Assembly (NCBI GenBank): GCA_037501455.1 | Contig: CM074865.1 | Span: 33,958,501 to 34,022,500 of the forward strand | DNA: 64,000 nucleotides | Direction of reading: 5' to 3' | Source of the DNA: Lantana camara | Taxonomy: Eukaryota > Streptophyta > Magnoliopsida > Lamiales > Verbenaceae | Shown here: positions 39,087-51,706 of the stretch, piece after piece | Layout of the letters: the number at the start of each line of letters is the position of its first letter | Numbering within the stretch: the stretch's first letter is position 1 | The notes under the pieces: model-generated | The model's input: only the letters and a program-made list of their open reading frames with translations | Databases searched by the model: none | Told to the model about the DNA's origin: nothing | Made by a program: the position numbers and the translations under genes

Positions 39087-41136
39087 TGTAACGCCCCGAC
39101 TTTTCGGACGTAAAGGTAGGACGTATGTGTTTACCTATTTGCGCGAATTAATTGTTTTTACGTGTTTTTATATTTAATTTTATTATAATTGTTATTATTT
39201 TATTATATTATATTATAATATTTTATTCTAATATTATTAATTATATATATATATATATTTCGTATTATATATATAAACATGTTTAATTATTTTATTATTA
39301 ATTTAATGATTATACTAATTATATGTTATATTAATTAATCATGTTTTAATCAATTACTTATTTATATATATTATTATACGTGGAATTACTATAATTATGC
39401 ATGAATTTCATATTTTGCATGCAAATTATATGCATGCATGGAGATTATAATTATGCATGGGAATTAAAATTTTGCATGGATTTATTTCATTTTTTTGCAT
39501 GAGATTTCACAATTTATACATGAATTGCATGATTGAATTTATTCGTTTACTTTGTGCTTCGTTCTCTTATGAAATGATACCGAATTGCCACGAAATTGTA
39601 ATATGTTGTACATATATGTGTTATGCTTATTGAATGAATTTTAGATTAATTGATATGCAATATGAATATTATGAATGTTTATGAATTTATGAAATATATA
39701 TGAACTTATGAATTTATGAAACTTATATGAATTTATGAATTTATGAAATTGAATGAAATATATGAATGAATGATTATATGATTTAAATCTCTTAATCGTG
39801 CACATGAACATTTTTATGATATAACATGATCATTTATGCATTCATGTCATATGTACTTCATTGCCGAGCGTCATATGTGGTCATGAGTCTCATACCTTTT
39901 CTTTTACACAGATTCGGGTATGGTCAGAGACGCGGGCGAGCCCTGAGACGCTTGTGCCTTATTTTGCTTTGGAAAAAGGTGGGTTTTTCTTCTACTAGTT
40001 AAACAACCCTATAAATCCCTTATGTGCAAAGTTTTAAGCCAAAATTATATATTTATATAAATTGAGTCACTTCGGGTAAATGATTTCAACCGTATGACCC
40101 CTTTTATATATGAAACCCTACCTTATGTTTTGGCGAGATTGCATGTACGTTATGTTCACGGGCCCCGGGACTTAGTATATGTGGCTAACCGAGGAAGCAA
40201 GGGCTGACGGGGATCCCATATACTAGTTCCAACCAAATCTACGACGATACGGACCTCGTTAGGAGTTTTGACGAGGAAACGCAGGTCGGGCTTTTGAGGA
40301 TTCATGTACCTCACTAGCCATTATGTATGTTCCGGTGGTCAGGTCTAGCTAACTTGTCCACCACCCGGAGGAAAAAGGTGTATATGTATGATTATGATCA
40401 TTTATGTATGTGCACAAAAGATATGTATGATAACCAATAATTATGATATGACTACACGAGGAGAAGGTTGGAGATTGTGCACGCTCACTCGCCGAGCTTA
40501 AACCCTTATGAACAATTATGAATGAATATGAACGTCGTAGTCCCGTTGATGTTTTTCGTTGTTTTAACCACTTGGTAAATTCTTATCAAACTTCACACGG
40601 GATTAGGGCTTGCATGTATGTGTTTCATTTATGCGATATTATATATCTTATGCCCCGTTTTTATACCCACCAGTCTCTTTTAGACTGAACCCGGTTGTTT
40701 TCAGCTGTTTTGTGCAGGTATAGGAGTGCTAGGCGGGAATACAAGTCGTCTAGGTCTTGCATTTATGTTTAGCACTTCTTTTCAGTATCATATTCATACT
40801 CTTGTTGATACTTTTGTATACGATTATAGTATAGATTGGAGCGTTATGATTTTGTAGGCCATGAGCGCCGTTGATTATGGAATGTTTTTGTATATCTATT
40901 TTTGGAGCTTGGTGGCACTGTGTATATATGCTATGTTATTCTTGCTTCCGCGAATTTTCTTTAACTCTGATTTTATATGTTTCTTGAGTTGTTTGGTCCA
41001 AGGGTTAGTCCCGCCTAGCATAGCGTGTGTGTTGTGTCCCCGTTCGCCGTGGATTTGGCACGTGTATGGACTCCCATTTCATATACGGGTCGGGTCTCGG
41101 TGCGGGGGATGTGGTACCTTACGCTCGGGTGCTACA
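39087..41136 (+). repeat. Left LTR of the tandem array
   Basis: 2050 bp, TGTAACGCCCCGAC to GGTGCTACA. The first 0.8 kb is very AT-rich. An acceptor-like TTTTGTGCAG ends at 40717, before GTGCTAGGCGGGAAT. I find no palindrome array and no clear donor, unlike the other long LTRs. Confidence 0.93.
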
Positions 41137-41769
41137 TCCTTAACCTTCCTTTGAGACGTCCGTATAAACTGTATATCTTTCTGTACCTTTGGGAAGTGTG
41201 TTGATGCAAAATGGAAGAGTAATCGCCTATGCCTCAAGGGAATTGAAAGAGCATGAACAAGAACTACCCCACTCATGATTCGGAATTAGTGGTAGTGATC
41301 TTTGCTTTGGGTAAGTGGAGACACTATCTTTATGGAATTTCGTTCGAGGTCTTTTCCGATTACAAGAGTCTCCAATACTTATTCTCACATAAGAAATTGA
41401 ACAAGAGACAACGGCGTTGGATGGAACTTTTTGGCGGATTATGAGAGTACGATCCGATACCATCCCAGCAAAGCCAATTTGGTCGTGGATGCACTTAGTA
41501 GGAAAACTAGTGTGTCCAATGTGAAAGTGGAAATTGGAGTTTGAGATTGGAAATAAGGTTTTCTTAAAGGTTTCCCCACGAAAAGGGTTCTCAAGGTTTG
41601 GACAGGGAGGAAAATTTACCCTCGGGTTATCGGACCATATGAGATTTTGGAGAAGTGATAAGACCAAAGAGGTTACGTGAAAGACGAAGGATTAGATGAA
41701 AAGGTTTCACCCCGAGTTTTTCCGAGCGAGCAGTGAATCTGAGGACGGATTCTTTTAAGGGGGAGAGAT
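41137..41769 (+). pseudogene. First internal segment: RNase H and integrase C-terminus remnants
   Basis: The remnant starts with [20 protein letters not shown] in one frame and continues after a 1-nt shift as [19 protein letters not shown] and [20 protein letters not shown], a Ty3-gypsy RNase H. Next come YHPSKANLVVDALSRK and, after a large deletion, an integrase C-terminal piece (VFLKVSPRKGFSRF). The primer-binding site, gag, protease, most of RT and the integrase core are deleted. A polypurine tract AAGGGGGAGAGAT (41757-41769) remains. Confidence 0.9.
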
Positions 41770-43817
41770 TGTAACGTCCCGACTTTTCGGACGTAAAGGT
41801 AGGACGTATGTGTTTACCTATTTGCGCGAATTAATTGTTTTTACGTGTTTTTATATTTAATTTTATTATAATTGTTATTATTTTATTATATTATATTATA
41901 ATATTTTATTCTAATATTATTAATTATATATATATATATTTCGTATTATATATATAAACATGTTTAATTATTTTATTATTAATTTAATGATTATACTAAT
42001 TATATGTTATATTAATTAATCATGTTTTAATCAATTACTTATTTATATATATTATTATACGTGGAATTACTATAATTATGCATGAATTTCATATTTTGCA
42101 TGCAAATTATATGCATGCATGGAGATTATAATTATGCATGGGAATTAAAATTTTGCATGGATTTATTTCATTTTTTTGCATGAGATTTCACAATTTATAC
42201 ATGAATTGCATGATTGAATTTATTCGTTTACTTTGTGCTTCGTTCTCTTATGAAATGATACCGAATTGCCACGAAATTGTAATATGTTGTACATATATGT
42301 GTTATGCTTATTGAATGAATTTTAGATTAATTGATATGCAATATGAATATTATGAATGTTTATGAATTTATGAAATATATATGAACTTATGAATTTATGA
42401 AACTTATATGAATTTATGAATTTATGAAATTGAATGAAATATATGAATGAATGATTATATGATTTAAATCTCTTAATCGTGCACATGAACATTTTGATGA
42501 TATAACATGATCATTTATGCATTCATGTCATATGTACTTCATTGCCGAGCGTCATATGTGGTCATGAGTCTCATACCTTTTCTTTTACACAGATTCGGGT
42601 TTGGTCAGAGACGCGGGCGAGCCCTGAGACGCTTGTGCCTTATTTTGCTTTGGAAAAAGGTGGGTTTTTCTTCTACTAGTTAAACAACCCTATAAATCCC
42701 TTATGTGCAAAGTTTTAAGCCAAAATTATATATTTATATAAATTGAGTCACTTCGGGTAAATGATTTCAACCGTATGACCCCTTTTATATATGAAACCCT
42801 ACCTTATGTTTTGGCGAGATTGCATGTACGTTATGTTCACGGGCCCCGGGACTTAGTATATGTGGCTAACCGAGGAAGCAAGGGCTGACGGGGATCCCAT
42901 ATACTAGTTCCAACCAAATCTACGACGATACGGACCTCGTTAGGAGTTTTGACGAGGAAACGCAGGTCGGGCTTTTGAGGATTCATGTACCTCACTAGCC
43001 ATTATGTATGTTCCGGTGGTCAGGTCTAGCTAACTTGTCCACCACCCGGAGGAAAAAGGTGTATATGTATGATTATGATCATTTATGTATGTGCACAAAA
43101 GATATGTATGATAACCAATAATTATGATATGACTACACGAGGAGAAGGTTGGAGATTGTGCACGCTCACTCGCCGAGCTTAAACCCTTATGAACAATTAT
43201 GAATGAATATGAACGTCGTAGTCCCGTTGATGTTTTTCGTTGTTTTAACCACTTGGTAAATTCTTATCAAACTTCACACGGGATTAGGGCTTGCATGTAT
43301 GTGTTTCATTTATGCGATATTATATATCTTATGCCCCGTTTTTATACCCACCAGTCTCTTTTAGACTGAACCCGGTTGTTTTCAGCTGTTTTGTGCAGGT
43401 ATAGGAGTGCTAGGCGGGAATACAAGTCGTCTAGGTCTTGCATTTATGTTTAGCACTTCTTTTCAGTATCATATTCATACTCTTGTTGATACTTTTGTAT
43501 ACGATTATAGTATAGATTGGAGCGTTATGATTTTGTAGGCCATGAGCGCCGTTGATTATGGAATGTTTTTGTATATCTATTTTTGGAGCTTGGTGGCACT
43601 GTGTATATATGCTATGTTATTCTTGCTTCCGCGAATTTTCTTTAACTCTGATTTTATATGTTTCTTGAGTTGTTTGGTCCAAGGGTTAGTCCCGCCTAGC
43701 ATAGCGTGTGTGTTGTGTCCCCGTTCGCCGTGGATTTGGCACGTGTATGGACTCCCATTTCATATACGGGTCGGGTCTCGGTGCGGGGGATGTGGTACCT
43801 TACGCTCGGGTGCTACA
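41770..43817 (+). repeat. Middle LTR of the tandem array (chimeric)
   Basis: 2048 bp. It agrees with the right LTR at two sites in the first half (CATTTTGATG; GGGTTTGG) and with the left LTR at six sites in the second half, placing a crossover between about 42600 and 42930. Its first bases read TGTAACGTCCC, with one private change. Confidence 0.93.
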
Positions 43818-44450
43818 TCCTTAACCTTCCTTTGAGACGTCCGTATAAACTGTATATCTTTCTGTACCTTTGGGAAGTGTGTTAATGCAAAATGGAAGAG
43901 TAATCGCCTATGCCTCAAGGGAATTGAAAGAGCATGAACAAGAACTACCCCACTCATGATTTGGAATTAGTGGTAGTGATCTTTGCTTTGGGTAAGTGGA
44001 GACACTATCTTTATGGAATTTCGTTCGAGGTCTTTTCCGATTACAAGAGTCTCCAATACTTATTCTCACATAAGAAATTGAACAAGAGACAACGGCGTTG
44101 GATGGAACTTTTTGGCGGATTATGAGAGTACGATCCGATACCATCCCAGCAAAGCCAATTTGGTCGTGGATGCACTTAGTAGGAAAACTAGTGTGTCCAA
44201 TGTGAAAGTGGAAATTGGAGTTTGAGATTGGAAATAAGGTTTTCTTAAAGGTTTCCCCACGAAAAGGGTTCTCAAGGTTTGGACAGGGAGGAAAATTTAC
44301 CCTCGGGTTATCGGACCATATGAGATTTTGGAGAAGTGATAAGACCAAAGAGGTTACGTGAAAGACGAAGGATTAGATGAAAAGGTTTCACCCCGAGTTT
44401 TTCCGAGCGAGCAGTGAATCCGAGGACGGATTCTTTTAAGGGGGAGAGAT
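43818..44450 (+). pseudogene. Second internal segment: same gypsy pol remnants
   Basis: It is almost identical to 41137-41769, with the same deletions and the same frameshift. I noted three single-base differences (TTAATG for TTGATG, GATTTGG for GATTCGG, GAATCCGAGG for GAATCTGAGG). The shared deletion shows that the internal loss came before the duplication. A polypurine tract ends at 44450. Confidence 0.9.
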
Positions 44451-46499
44451 TGTAACGCCCCGACTTTTCGGACGTAAAGGTAGGACGTATGTGTTTACCT
44501 ATTTGCGCGAATTAATTGTTTTTACGTGTTTTTATATTTAATTTTATGATAATTGTTATTATTTTATTATATTATATTATAATATTTTATTCTAATATTA
44601 TTAATTATATATATATATATATTTCGTATTATATATATAAACATGTTTAATTATTTTATTATTAATTTAATGATTATACTAATTATATGTTATATTAATT
44701 AATCATGTTTTAATCAATTACTTATTTATATATATTATTATACGTGGAATTACTATAATTATGCATGAATTTCATATTTTGCATGCAAATTATATGCATG
44801 CATGGAGATTATAATTATGCATGGGAATTAAAATTTTGCATGGATTTATTTCATTTTTTTGCATGAGATTTCACAATTTATACATGAATTGCATGATTGA
44901 ATTTATTCGTTTACTTTGTGCTTCGTTCTCTTATGAAATGATACCGAATTGCCACGAAATTGTAATATGTTGTACATATATGTGTTATGCTTATTGAATG
45001 AATTTTAGATTAATTGATATGCAATATGAATATTATGAATGTTTATGAATTTATGAAATATATATGAACTTATGAATTTATGAAACTTATATGAATTTAT
45101 GAATTTATGAAATTGAATGAAATATATGAATGAATGATTATATGATTTAAATCTCTTAATCGTGCACATGAACATTTTGATGATATAACATGATCATTTA
45201 TGCATTCATGTCATATGTACTTCATTGCCGAGCGTCATATGTGGTCATGAGTCTCATACCTTTTCTTTTACACAGATTCGGGTTTGGTCAGAGACGCGGG
45301 CGAGCCCTGAGACGCTTGTGCCTTATTTTGCTTTGGAAAAAGGTGGGTTTTTCTTCTACTAGTTAAACAACCCTATAAATCCCTTATGTGCAAAGTTTTA
45401 AGCCAAAATTATATATTTATATAAATTGAGTCACTTCGGGTAAATGATTTCAACCGTATGACCCCTTTTATATATGAAACCCTACCTTATGTTTTGGCGA
45501 GATTGCATGTACGTTATGTTCACGGGCCCCGGGACTTAGTATATGTGGCTAACCGAGGAAGCAAGGGCTGACGGGGATCCCATATACTAGTTCCAACCAA
45601 ATCTACGACGATACGGACCTCGTAGGAGTTTTGACGAGGAAACGCAGGTCGGGCTTTTGAGGATTCATGTACCTCACTAGCCATTATGTATGTTCCGGTG
45701 GTCAGGTCTAGCTAACTTGTCCACCACCCGGAGGAAAAAGGTGTATATGTATGATTATGATCATTTATGTATGTGCACAAAAGATATGTATGATAACCAA
45801 TAATTATGATATGACTACACGAGGAGAAGGTTGGAGATTGTGCACGCTCACTCGCCGAGCTTAAACCTTTATGAACAATTATGAATGAATATGAACGTCG
45901 TAGTCCCGTTGATGTTTTTCGTTGTTTTAACCACTTGGTAAATTCTTATCAAACTTCACACGGGATTAGGGCTTGCATGTATGTGTTTCATTTATGCGAT
46001 ATTATATATCTTATGCCCCGTTTTTATACCCACCAGTCTCTTTTAGACTGAACCCGGTTGTTTTCAGCTGTTTTGTGCAGGTATAGGAGTGCTAGGCGGG
46101 AATATAAGTCGTCTAGGTCTTGCATTTATGTTTAGCACTTCTTTTCAGTATCATATTCATACTCTTGTTGATACTTTTGTATACGATTATAGTATAGATT
46201 GGAGCGTTATGATTTTGTAGGCCATGAGCGCCGTTGATTATGGAATGTTTTTGTATATCTATTTTTGGAGCTTGTTGGCACTGTGTATATATGCTATGTT
46301 ATTCTTACTTCCGCGAATTTTCTTTAACTCTGATTTTATATGTTTCTTGAGTTGTTTGGTCCAAGGGTTAGTCCCACCTAGCATAGCGTGTGTGTTGTGT
46401 CCCCGTTCGCCGTGGATTTGGCACGTGTATGGACTCCCATTTCATATACGGGTCGGGTCTCGGTGCGGGGGATGTGGTACCTTACGCTCGGGTGCTACA
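44451..46499 (+). repeat. Right LTR of the tandem array
   Basis: 2049 bp, ending GGTGCTACA followed by the TSD TCTTT. It carries private changes not seen in the other two LTRs (for example CCTCGTAGGAG, TTGTTGGCAC, GTCCCACCTA). Confidence 0.93.
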
Positions 46500-46550
46500 T
46501 CTTTTCCCCACGAACAACCCCTACTACTACATCTTTTTCCAGCCCAGAAA

Positions 46551-46642
46551 GGTTCCTCGGGCGGGGAACGTTTGCCTTTGAGGAGTCCCCGGGTGGGGAC
46601 CTTAGTGCAGAAACTTTCTGGACAAGTTCCTCGGACGGAACA
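46551..46642 (+). repeat. Palindrome array of LTR-A (word GTTCC-n-GGAAC)
   Basis: Three units: GGTTCCTCGGGCGGGGAACG near 46551, GAGTCCCCGGGTGGGGACC near 46583 and AAGTTCCTCGGACGGAAC near 46624. Each has pairing arms around a CGGRYG-type centre. Confidence 0.8.
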
Positions 46643-47709
46643 TTTTGCCTTGAAATCTCCCCAGCAGTGGACCATCCATCTGAGCTCCGATTGACCTGAA
46701 ATTTTAACCACAGAAACCTCTTGAAGTGTAGAGTATTATCCGATGGAATCACATTAAAATTCTTCTCATTTGAGAGATATAACGGATCCATTTTGGTGTC
46801 GCCACTTCACAGAAAATCTGCTTTTGTCCCACTTCAAGATTACGCCATTTTTACATCGCTTTGAACTAAAATTCAAGCCATATATCATTGGAAAGACCTG
46901 CTTGTCTAGTTTCATACTCAACAAACAAAACTTAATTCCAACTTCTAGAACTCGAGATATCTCCATTTTTCTACAGCTTGCGCATACCGAAAAACTACCA
47001 GCTTTTACCAAAATCCATTTCCTTGCGTTCCTTTCACTTCCTTGACTTTCTGTATGTGATCAAATTGATCCCTTTTGTCTTAAACTTGTATCTATGATGC
47101 TAATGCACTTTTCATTGATGTATTATGATATTTTTATGAATTTTATGGCTGGATTTACGGGGTGTAAACGTGACTTTTGCGCATGAACGTTTAAATGCTA
47201 TATTATAACTCTTCTTGCAACCAATCTATTCTTTGTGGCTTTAAGGGATTCCTCTCACCTCTAATTGATTCATATGCGTTGTTAGCATGTATTATAATGT
47301 GTTATGAATTGAATATTGAATGAATGAACGATATGGAATGAACGAATGCTAATGAATGGACATGATCTATTAGTGTAATGAAGGATAGAATCATTTATGT
47401 GTCTAGGTGGTATTAATTGTGCACATAAACATCTTCATAGCACATTGTTATTACTCATGCATGCCATATCACATTAATGCATTGCCATGTCACATATATG
47501 GTTTATTTTGGAGTCTTGAGTCTCACGAATGCACCGTGTTATCTTTTGTATAGTTTTCTCGATGGTGGAGACCTACTGGGTTCATAGGCTATCTTCAAGT
47601 CTTCTTTTCTTCTTGGTCTTTTTTGGTAAGGTGTAGCCAGGTAAGTTTCTCTTCTATTAGGTAAACTTTGACCCGATATATCCCAATGTGCAAGATTTTT
47701 GCCAAAGTA

Positions 47710-47737
47710 TTATATATATATATATATATATATATAT
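47710..47737. repeat. (TA)n microsatellite
   Basis: A run of about 14 TA units within LTR-A. Confidence 0.9.
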
Positions 47738-48488
47738 CGTGTATTTTCAAAAAGTCAATGATTTAACGTTAAGGCCCTTTTCTTTAAAATGAATCCCTAC
47801 CTAATATTTTGCGAGATCAGTGTTCACAATGAATAACTGGGGCCTTGGGACGAAGTGTACGTGGCTATCCGGGGAAGCGTGGACTAACGATAATCCCGTG
47901 CACTAGTTCCAACAAACAATGACGATGTTACGACCCTCGTTAAGAGATTAACAAGGAATGGGAATTGGGATTTTAGGCCTTCATGGACCCCTCTAGCCAC
48001 AATGAATGGGTGGATGGGTCTTTGGCCAAGTCCGTCCACTAATCAAAGGAAAAAAAGGGTAATTGAATGAATGATTATGCATGAATGATTGAACGAAGGA
48101 ATGAATGAATGATTATGAACGAAAGAATGTTGTGTGATCGCTAAGAAATGAATGAATAATGCACACATGAGGAGAAGGTTAGAGAATTCGCCCACTCGCT
48201 GGGCTCACGTAATGACTTAATGAATGAATGAATGAAATTGATTGTTGTAATCCCGCGTATTGTTTTCTTTGTTTTCATCCACTTGGGAAATGATTCAAAA
48301 CCTCGTATGGGATTAGAACTTGCATGTATGTGTTTAAATTCTGTATTATTATTGTACTAAACCGCTGTTTTATACCCACCAGTCTCTTAAAGACTGAACC
48401 CAATTTGTTTTCAATTTCTCTTGCAGGTTTTGGAGTGCTAGGCGGGAATTTAAGTCCGTAGAGTCTTAGGAGTCGTGTGTAGTTTACC

Positions 48489-51008
48489 TGTAACGCCCCA
48501 GCTTTCGGCCTTTCAGGTATGAATGCCATGAGTGAGTTGTGAGAGTTAGAATTTAAATTAATTTGATCATTTCTTCAATTTTATATGTCATGACATAATT
48601 TTTATAAAATTTTATTTCAAGTGTTTTTATCAAATTCATACCAAATTGATAATTATTGCATAAATTGAATTTGATTGTAACGTGAATCAATTCCCGAGCA
48701 TGATTTAATTTCTTCTATGTCCTTGTTTGATCATTTTCTTAAATTTGGGGACTTAATTACATGATTTTTTTTTTCATGGGACTAAATTGATCATTTATTA
48801 TGGAATTGGATTTAATTGCATAACTTGTGAACTTGAGGGATTTAATAGCAATTGGAGCATTTTTCTTCCCTTTTTAGAGCAGCACATTTTCCTTATCTCA
48901 TATAAACATATCATACTTGCTCATTTGCTTCCATTTTCTACCGATTCAAAAACCCTACCAAGAAAAGAAGGGAATTTCATCAATTCAAGCTATATTTTGT
49001 GGGTTTTGTATGTATTGGAGCATCATCATCAACATATCTCCATTTCTTTTCATCTCTTTCTTATTTCAAGATAAGATGGAGATTTTGATCAATTCTTGGA
49101 TTCATTATGTGAGACTAGAGTTATGGTTTGAGTTTGATGAATTGAGTATTTGTTGTTGGAAGTATGCTGGTGAACTTTGAGCTTAAGTTTGAAGCATATA
49201 TTATGAAGTTTATGAGCTTAGATTATAGGTTGACATATGGGTTTGAAATGAGTGATTCTTGATGATCAAGCTTGGATTTAAGTGTTTATATGAGTTATTA
49301 TTGATCTATAAGCATGCTAGTATGTATATTGCATGATTTGTATCAATTGGAGATGGAATTATGGATCTTTGTGCTTTGTGGTTTTGGTACGTTTTTCCCC
49401 TGAATACTGCCCTGTTTCTGTCTCTACTGCGTATCGGGAACGGCCCTTCCCGTCCCAGTTCATTCTGGGAACGACCGTTCCCACCCCTGCCAGCTGTCCC
49501 GCGAGACTGGGAACGACCCTTCCTAGTTTTGGCTTACAGCCGAAACGGCCGTTCCCAGCCATGAGCAAACTCCAAATTCTTTACAAACGCACTGGATTTG
49601 TTCGGGGAGCCAGGAACGGCCCTTCCCATTTCCAGTTTAAAACCGGAACGGCCGTTCCCATGCTCTAGAGGGTTTTATGAATTTTCTGCATAAAATTGAG
49701 TTTTCATAATCCGTTTCTAATGCCATAATTCATCGATACGTGTTAGTATATACTCATTTTATGCATGAATATGATCATACCATTCCATAAATTGTCAATG
49801 CACGTTATATTGTTCATGATCACGCCGTTCGTCCTAATTGGTACATTTGAGTCGTGTCTCATGGACAATTGTCTTTCTTGCACAGACCAGCTTCCTGGTG
49901 ATGAGGACCAGACCCCGTGAGCTGTTTCCTTGTTTATTTTGGTCACACAGGTGAGGTTTAATTTCTAGATATATAGAACCGTTATAACCCTATGTGAACT
50001 TTTCGGCTAAAATGTATATATATCTATACATCTTTCAAAAACTCGATTGATTGAATTGAAATGACTGTTTTGGCGAGTAACTGTATTGCACTATGGGCCC
50101 GAGGGTAGTGGCTTGAGCTAACCGGGAAAGCATGGGCTGACGGGTAACTCTGGCCCTATCCTCACCATTTGGGATGACCCCTGAATCCACCAGGAGGTTT
50201 GATGGAGGAAGGAATCCCCGTACGTGGGAGTCATGTTCCTGATGTACACACTGATTGGATGGTTGGGCCTTGCAAACCCACCATCACCCCGGAGGAAGAA
50301 GGGTTCATGAAACTGCCAATTGTGCACTATAATAACTTGCATGCTTATTATTGAATTGAAACACAACTATAGTATTGTTCACTGTCTGGAGTAAAGGTTG
50401 GAGACTTCCCTCACTTGCCGGGCCACTGATTGACTGGAATTGTTAATAAATTGATAAAATTGATAGTTGTAATCTTGGGTGATATTATATCTTATTTCTT
50501 GACTTATATTGTTCTTTTACAAAAATATTACCCGAGATTATAACTTGCATGTATGTGCGCTTATATTTATATACCCCTCACTCAGCCTATTGTAGACTGA
50601 CGCCTCAACCTTTCAGATTTTACAGGTGCGTGCTAGGCAGGAATTAGAATCGAGTCATGTCTTTAATTTGGGTCTAACACACTTCACCTTCATCTTATGT
50701 TCATGTATTGATATTTATGGAATATTTTGGCATGTTTTATGGAATATTTTGGAGATGATATTGTATTGATATGTATATGGATAGATAGTATGCTTTTGGA
50801 TACTTGATATTTGATAATGAAAAATTATGCTTCCGCTTTTATTGCTCTGAATTGATTATTTGGTTTGGTGTTAGTCCCGCCTAGATATTGTGGTTTTTTT
50901 TATTGTCTCCCGTTCGCTATAGCTTTGGTTCATGTATGGATTGTCCATTTCATATATGAATTGAACTATAGTGAGGGGGATGTGGTACCTAGTGTTCCGG
51001 GTGCTACA
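48489..51008 (+). mobile_element. Solo gypsy-type LTR (LTR-C), 2520 bp, TSD TTACC
   Basis: The ends are TGTAACGCCCCAGC at 48489 and GGGTGCTACA at 51008. TTACC is duplicated at 48484-48488 and 51009-51013. It holds six palindrome units at 49436-49659 and an acceptor-like TTTTACAG ending at 50625, followed by GTGCTAGGCAGGAA. The donor position reads TTCAAG/ATAAG (49071), probably a mutated GTAAG. Confidence 0.93.
49436..49659 (+). repeat. Palindrome array of LTR-C (word GGGAACGGCCGTTCCC)
   Basis: Six units in 224 bp: GGGAACGGCCCTTCCC, GGGAACGACCGTTCCC, GGGAACGACCCTTCCT, CGAAACGGCCGTTCCC, AGGAACGGCCCTTCCC and CGGAACGGCCGTTCCC. The spacers between them are unrelated to each other, so this is not a simple tandem duplication. 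Confidence 0.9.
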
Positions 51009-51333
51009 TTACCTTTATGTTACAGTCATGTCATTTAATTATTGTTATGATTAGTGAACGTATGGGAGCGCCTCAAAAGGTTTATTTAATTTAAGCCTGT
51101 GAGCTCATTGATTATGTTATTGTAATATTAATTCTTCTGCTCACATTACCCTACTATGCTATTATTTCTATATGTTGCTTAATTGGTTTCGAAAGTTAGC
51201 TCCCGCCTAGCATAGTGACTGTGTTGTGTCCCTGTTCGCTCTGATCTAGCACGTGAATGGATTACCCATTTTATATGGGGGTCAGGTCTTAGTGCGGGGG
51301 ATATGGCATCACGCACTCGGGTGCTACAATCTC

Positions 51334-51706
51334 CCACTTACCTATCAAAGCCACTCATGAGCTAATCTAAGTCCCATCTTTTCAAGATGTCGTTTGAATG
51401 CCTGCTGACTGAAGGGTTTGGTTAGTGGGTCTGCCACGTTCTCTGCTGATGTGACCCTTTCAATTTGCAAATCACCTCTTTTAATGATATCACTTGTTAA
51501 GTGATACTACCTCATAATGTACTTGATCCGTTGGTGAGATCTTGGTTCTCTTGCTTGAGCAATCGACCCAGTGTTGTAACAAACACAGTCACGGGGTCTT
51601 TCATGCTAGGAATGACACCCAATTCTTGGATGAAGTTTCTCTCCCAAAAAACCTCTTTGGTTGCATTGTTTGCAGCCAAATATTTGGCCTCATTGGTCTA
51701 ATCTGC
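51334..51706 (-). pseudogene. Copia 2 RNase H C-terminal part and polypurine tract
   Basis: The minus-strand sequence aligns with copia 1 at 21002-21373 over its whole length: pol tail, then RNase H up to the solo LTR at 51707. It contains several frame breaks. The minus-strand tract AAGTGGGAG at 51334-51342 is the remainder of the polypurine tract, cut by LTR-A. Confidence 0.82.

Larger units (their letters stand above)
39087..46499 (+). mobile_element. Tandem gypsy array: LTR-internal-LTR-internal-LTR, TSD TCTTT
   Basis: Three LTRs of about 2.05 kb (39087-41136, 41770-43817, 44451-46499) alternate with two 633-bp internal segments. TCTTT flanks the whole array (39082-39086 and 46500-46504), so it was a single insertion that later grew. 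The repeat period is 2681-2683 bp. The copies are nearly identical, so the event is recent. The middle LTR matches the right LTR in its 5' half and the left LTR in its 3' half, as unequal crossing-over predicts. Confidence 0.95.
37984..51328 (+). mobile_element. Solo gypsy-type LTR (LTR-A), TSD ATCTC, with two nested insertions
   Basis: The ends are TGTAACGCCCCGTTCG at 37984 and GGGTGCTACA at 51328. ATCTC is duplicated at 37979-37983 and 51329-51333. The insertion point is 5 bp inside the copia 2 polypurine tract, right at its LTR. Removing 39087-46499 and 48489-51008 with their TSDs leaves about 3402 bp. It carries a donor-like GAG/GTAAGA at 38698, three palindrome units at 46551-46642, the shared block CCTCTTGAAGTGTAGAGTAT near 46710, and an acceptor-like TTTCTCTTGCAG ending at 48426. 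Confidence 0.92.

Noticed and set aside
41227..41667. 146-residue minus-strand frame, repeated at 43908-44348
   Set aside because: It is antisense to gypsy RNase H and integrase remnants. Its conservation reflects the recent duplication.
46224..46694. 156-residue plus-strand open frame
   Set aside because: It crosses the end of the right LTR into LTR-A, so it is a chance frame over a transposon junction. The same start is present but stops early in the other two LTR copies.
49436..49659. CRISPR-like array (short repeats with unrelated spacers)
   Set aside because: The units are imperfect 16-bp palindromes in a plant LTR with irregular spacing, with no cas genes and a eukaryotic setting.
49333..49668. 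111-residue plus-strand frame with overlapping frames in other phases
   Set aside because: It is created by the GC-rich palindrome array, which is open in several frames because it lacks stop codons.
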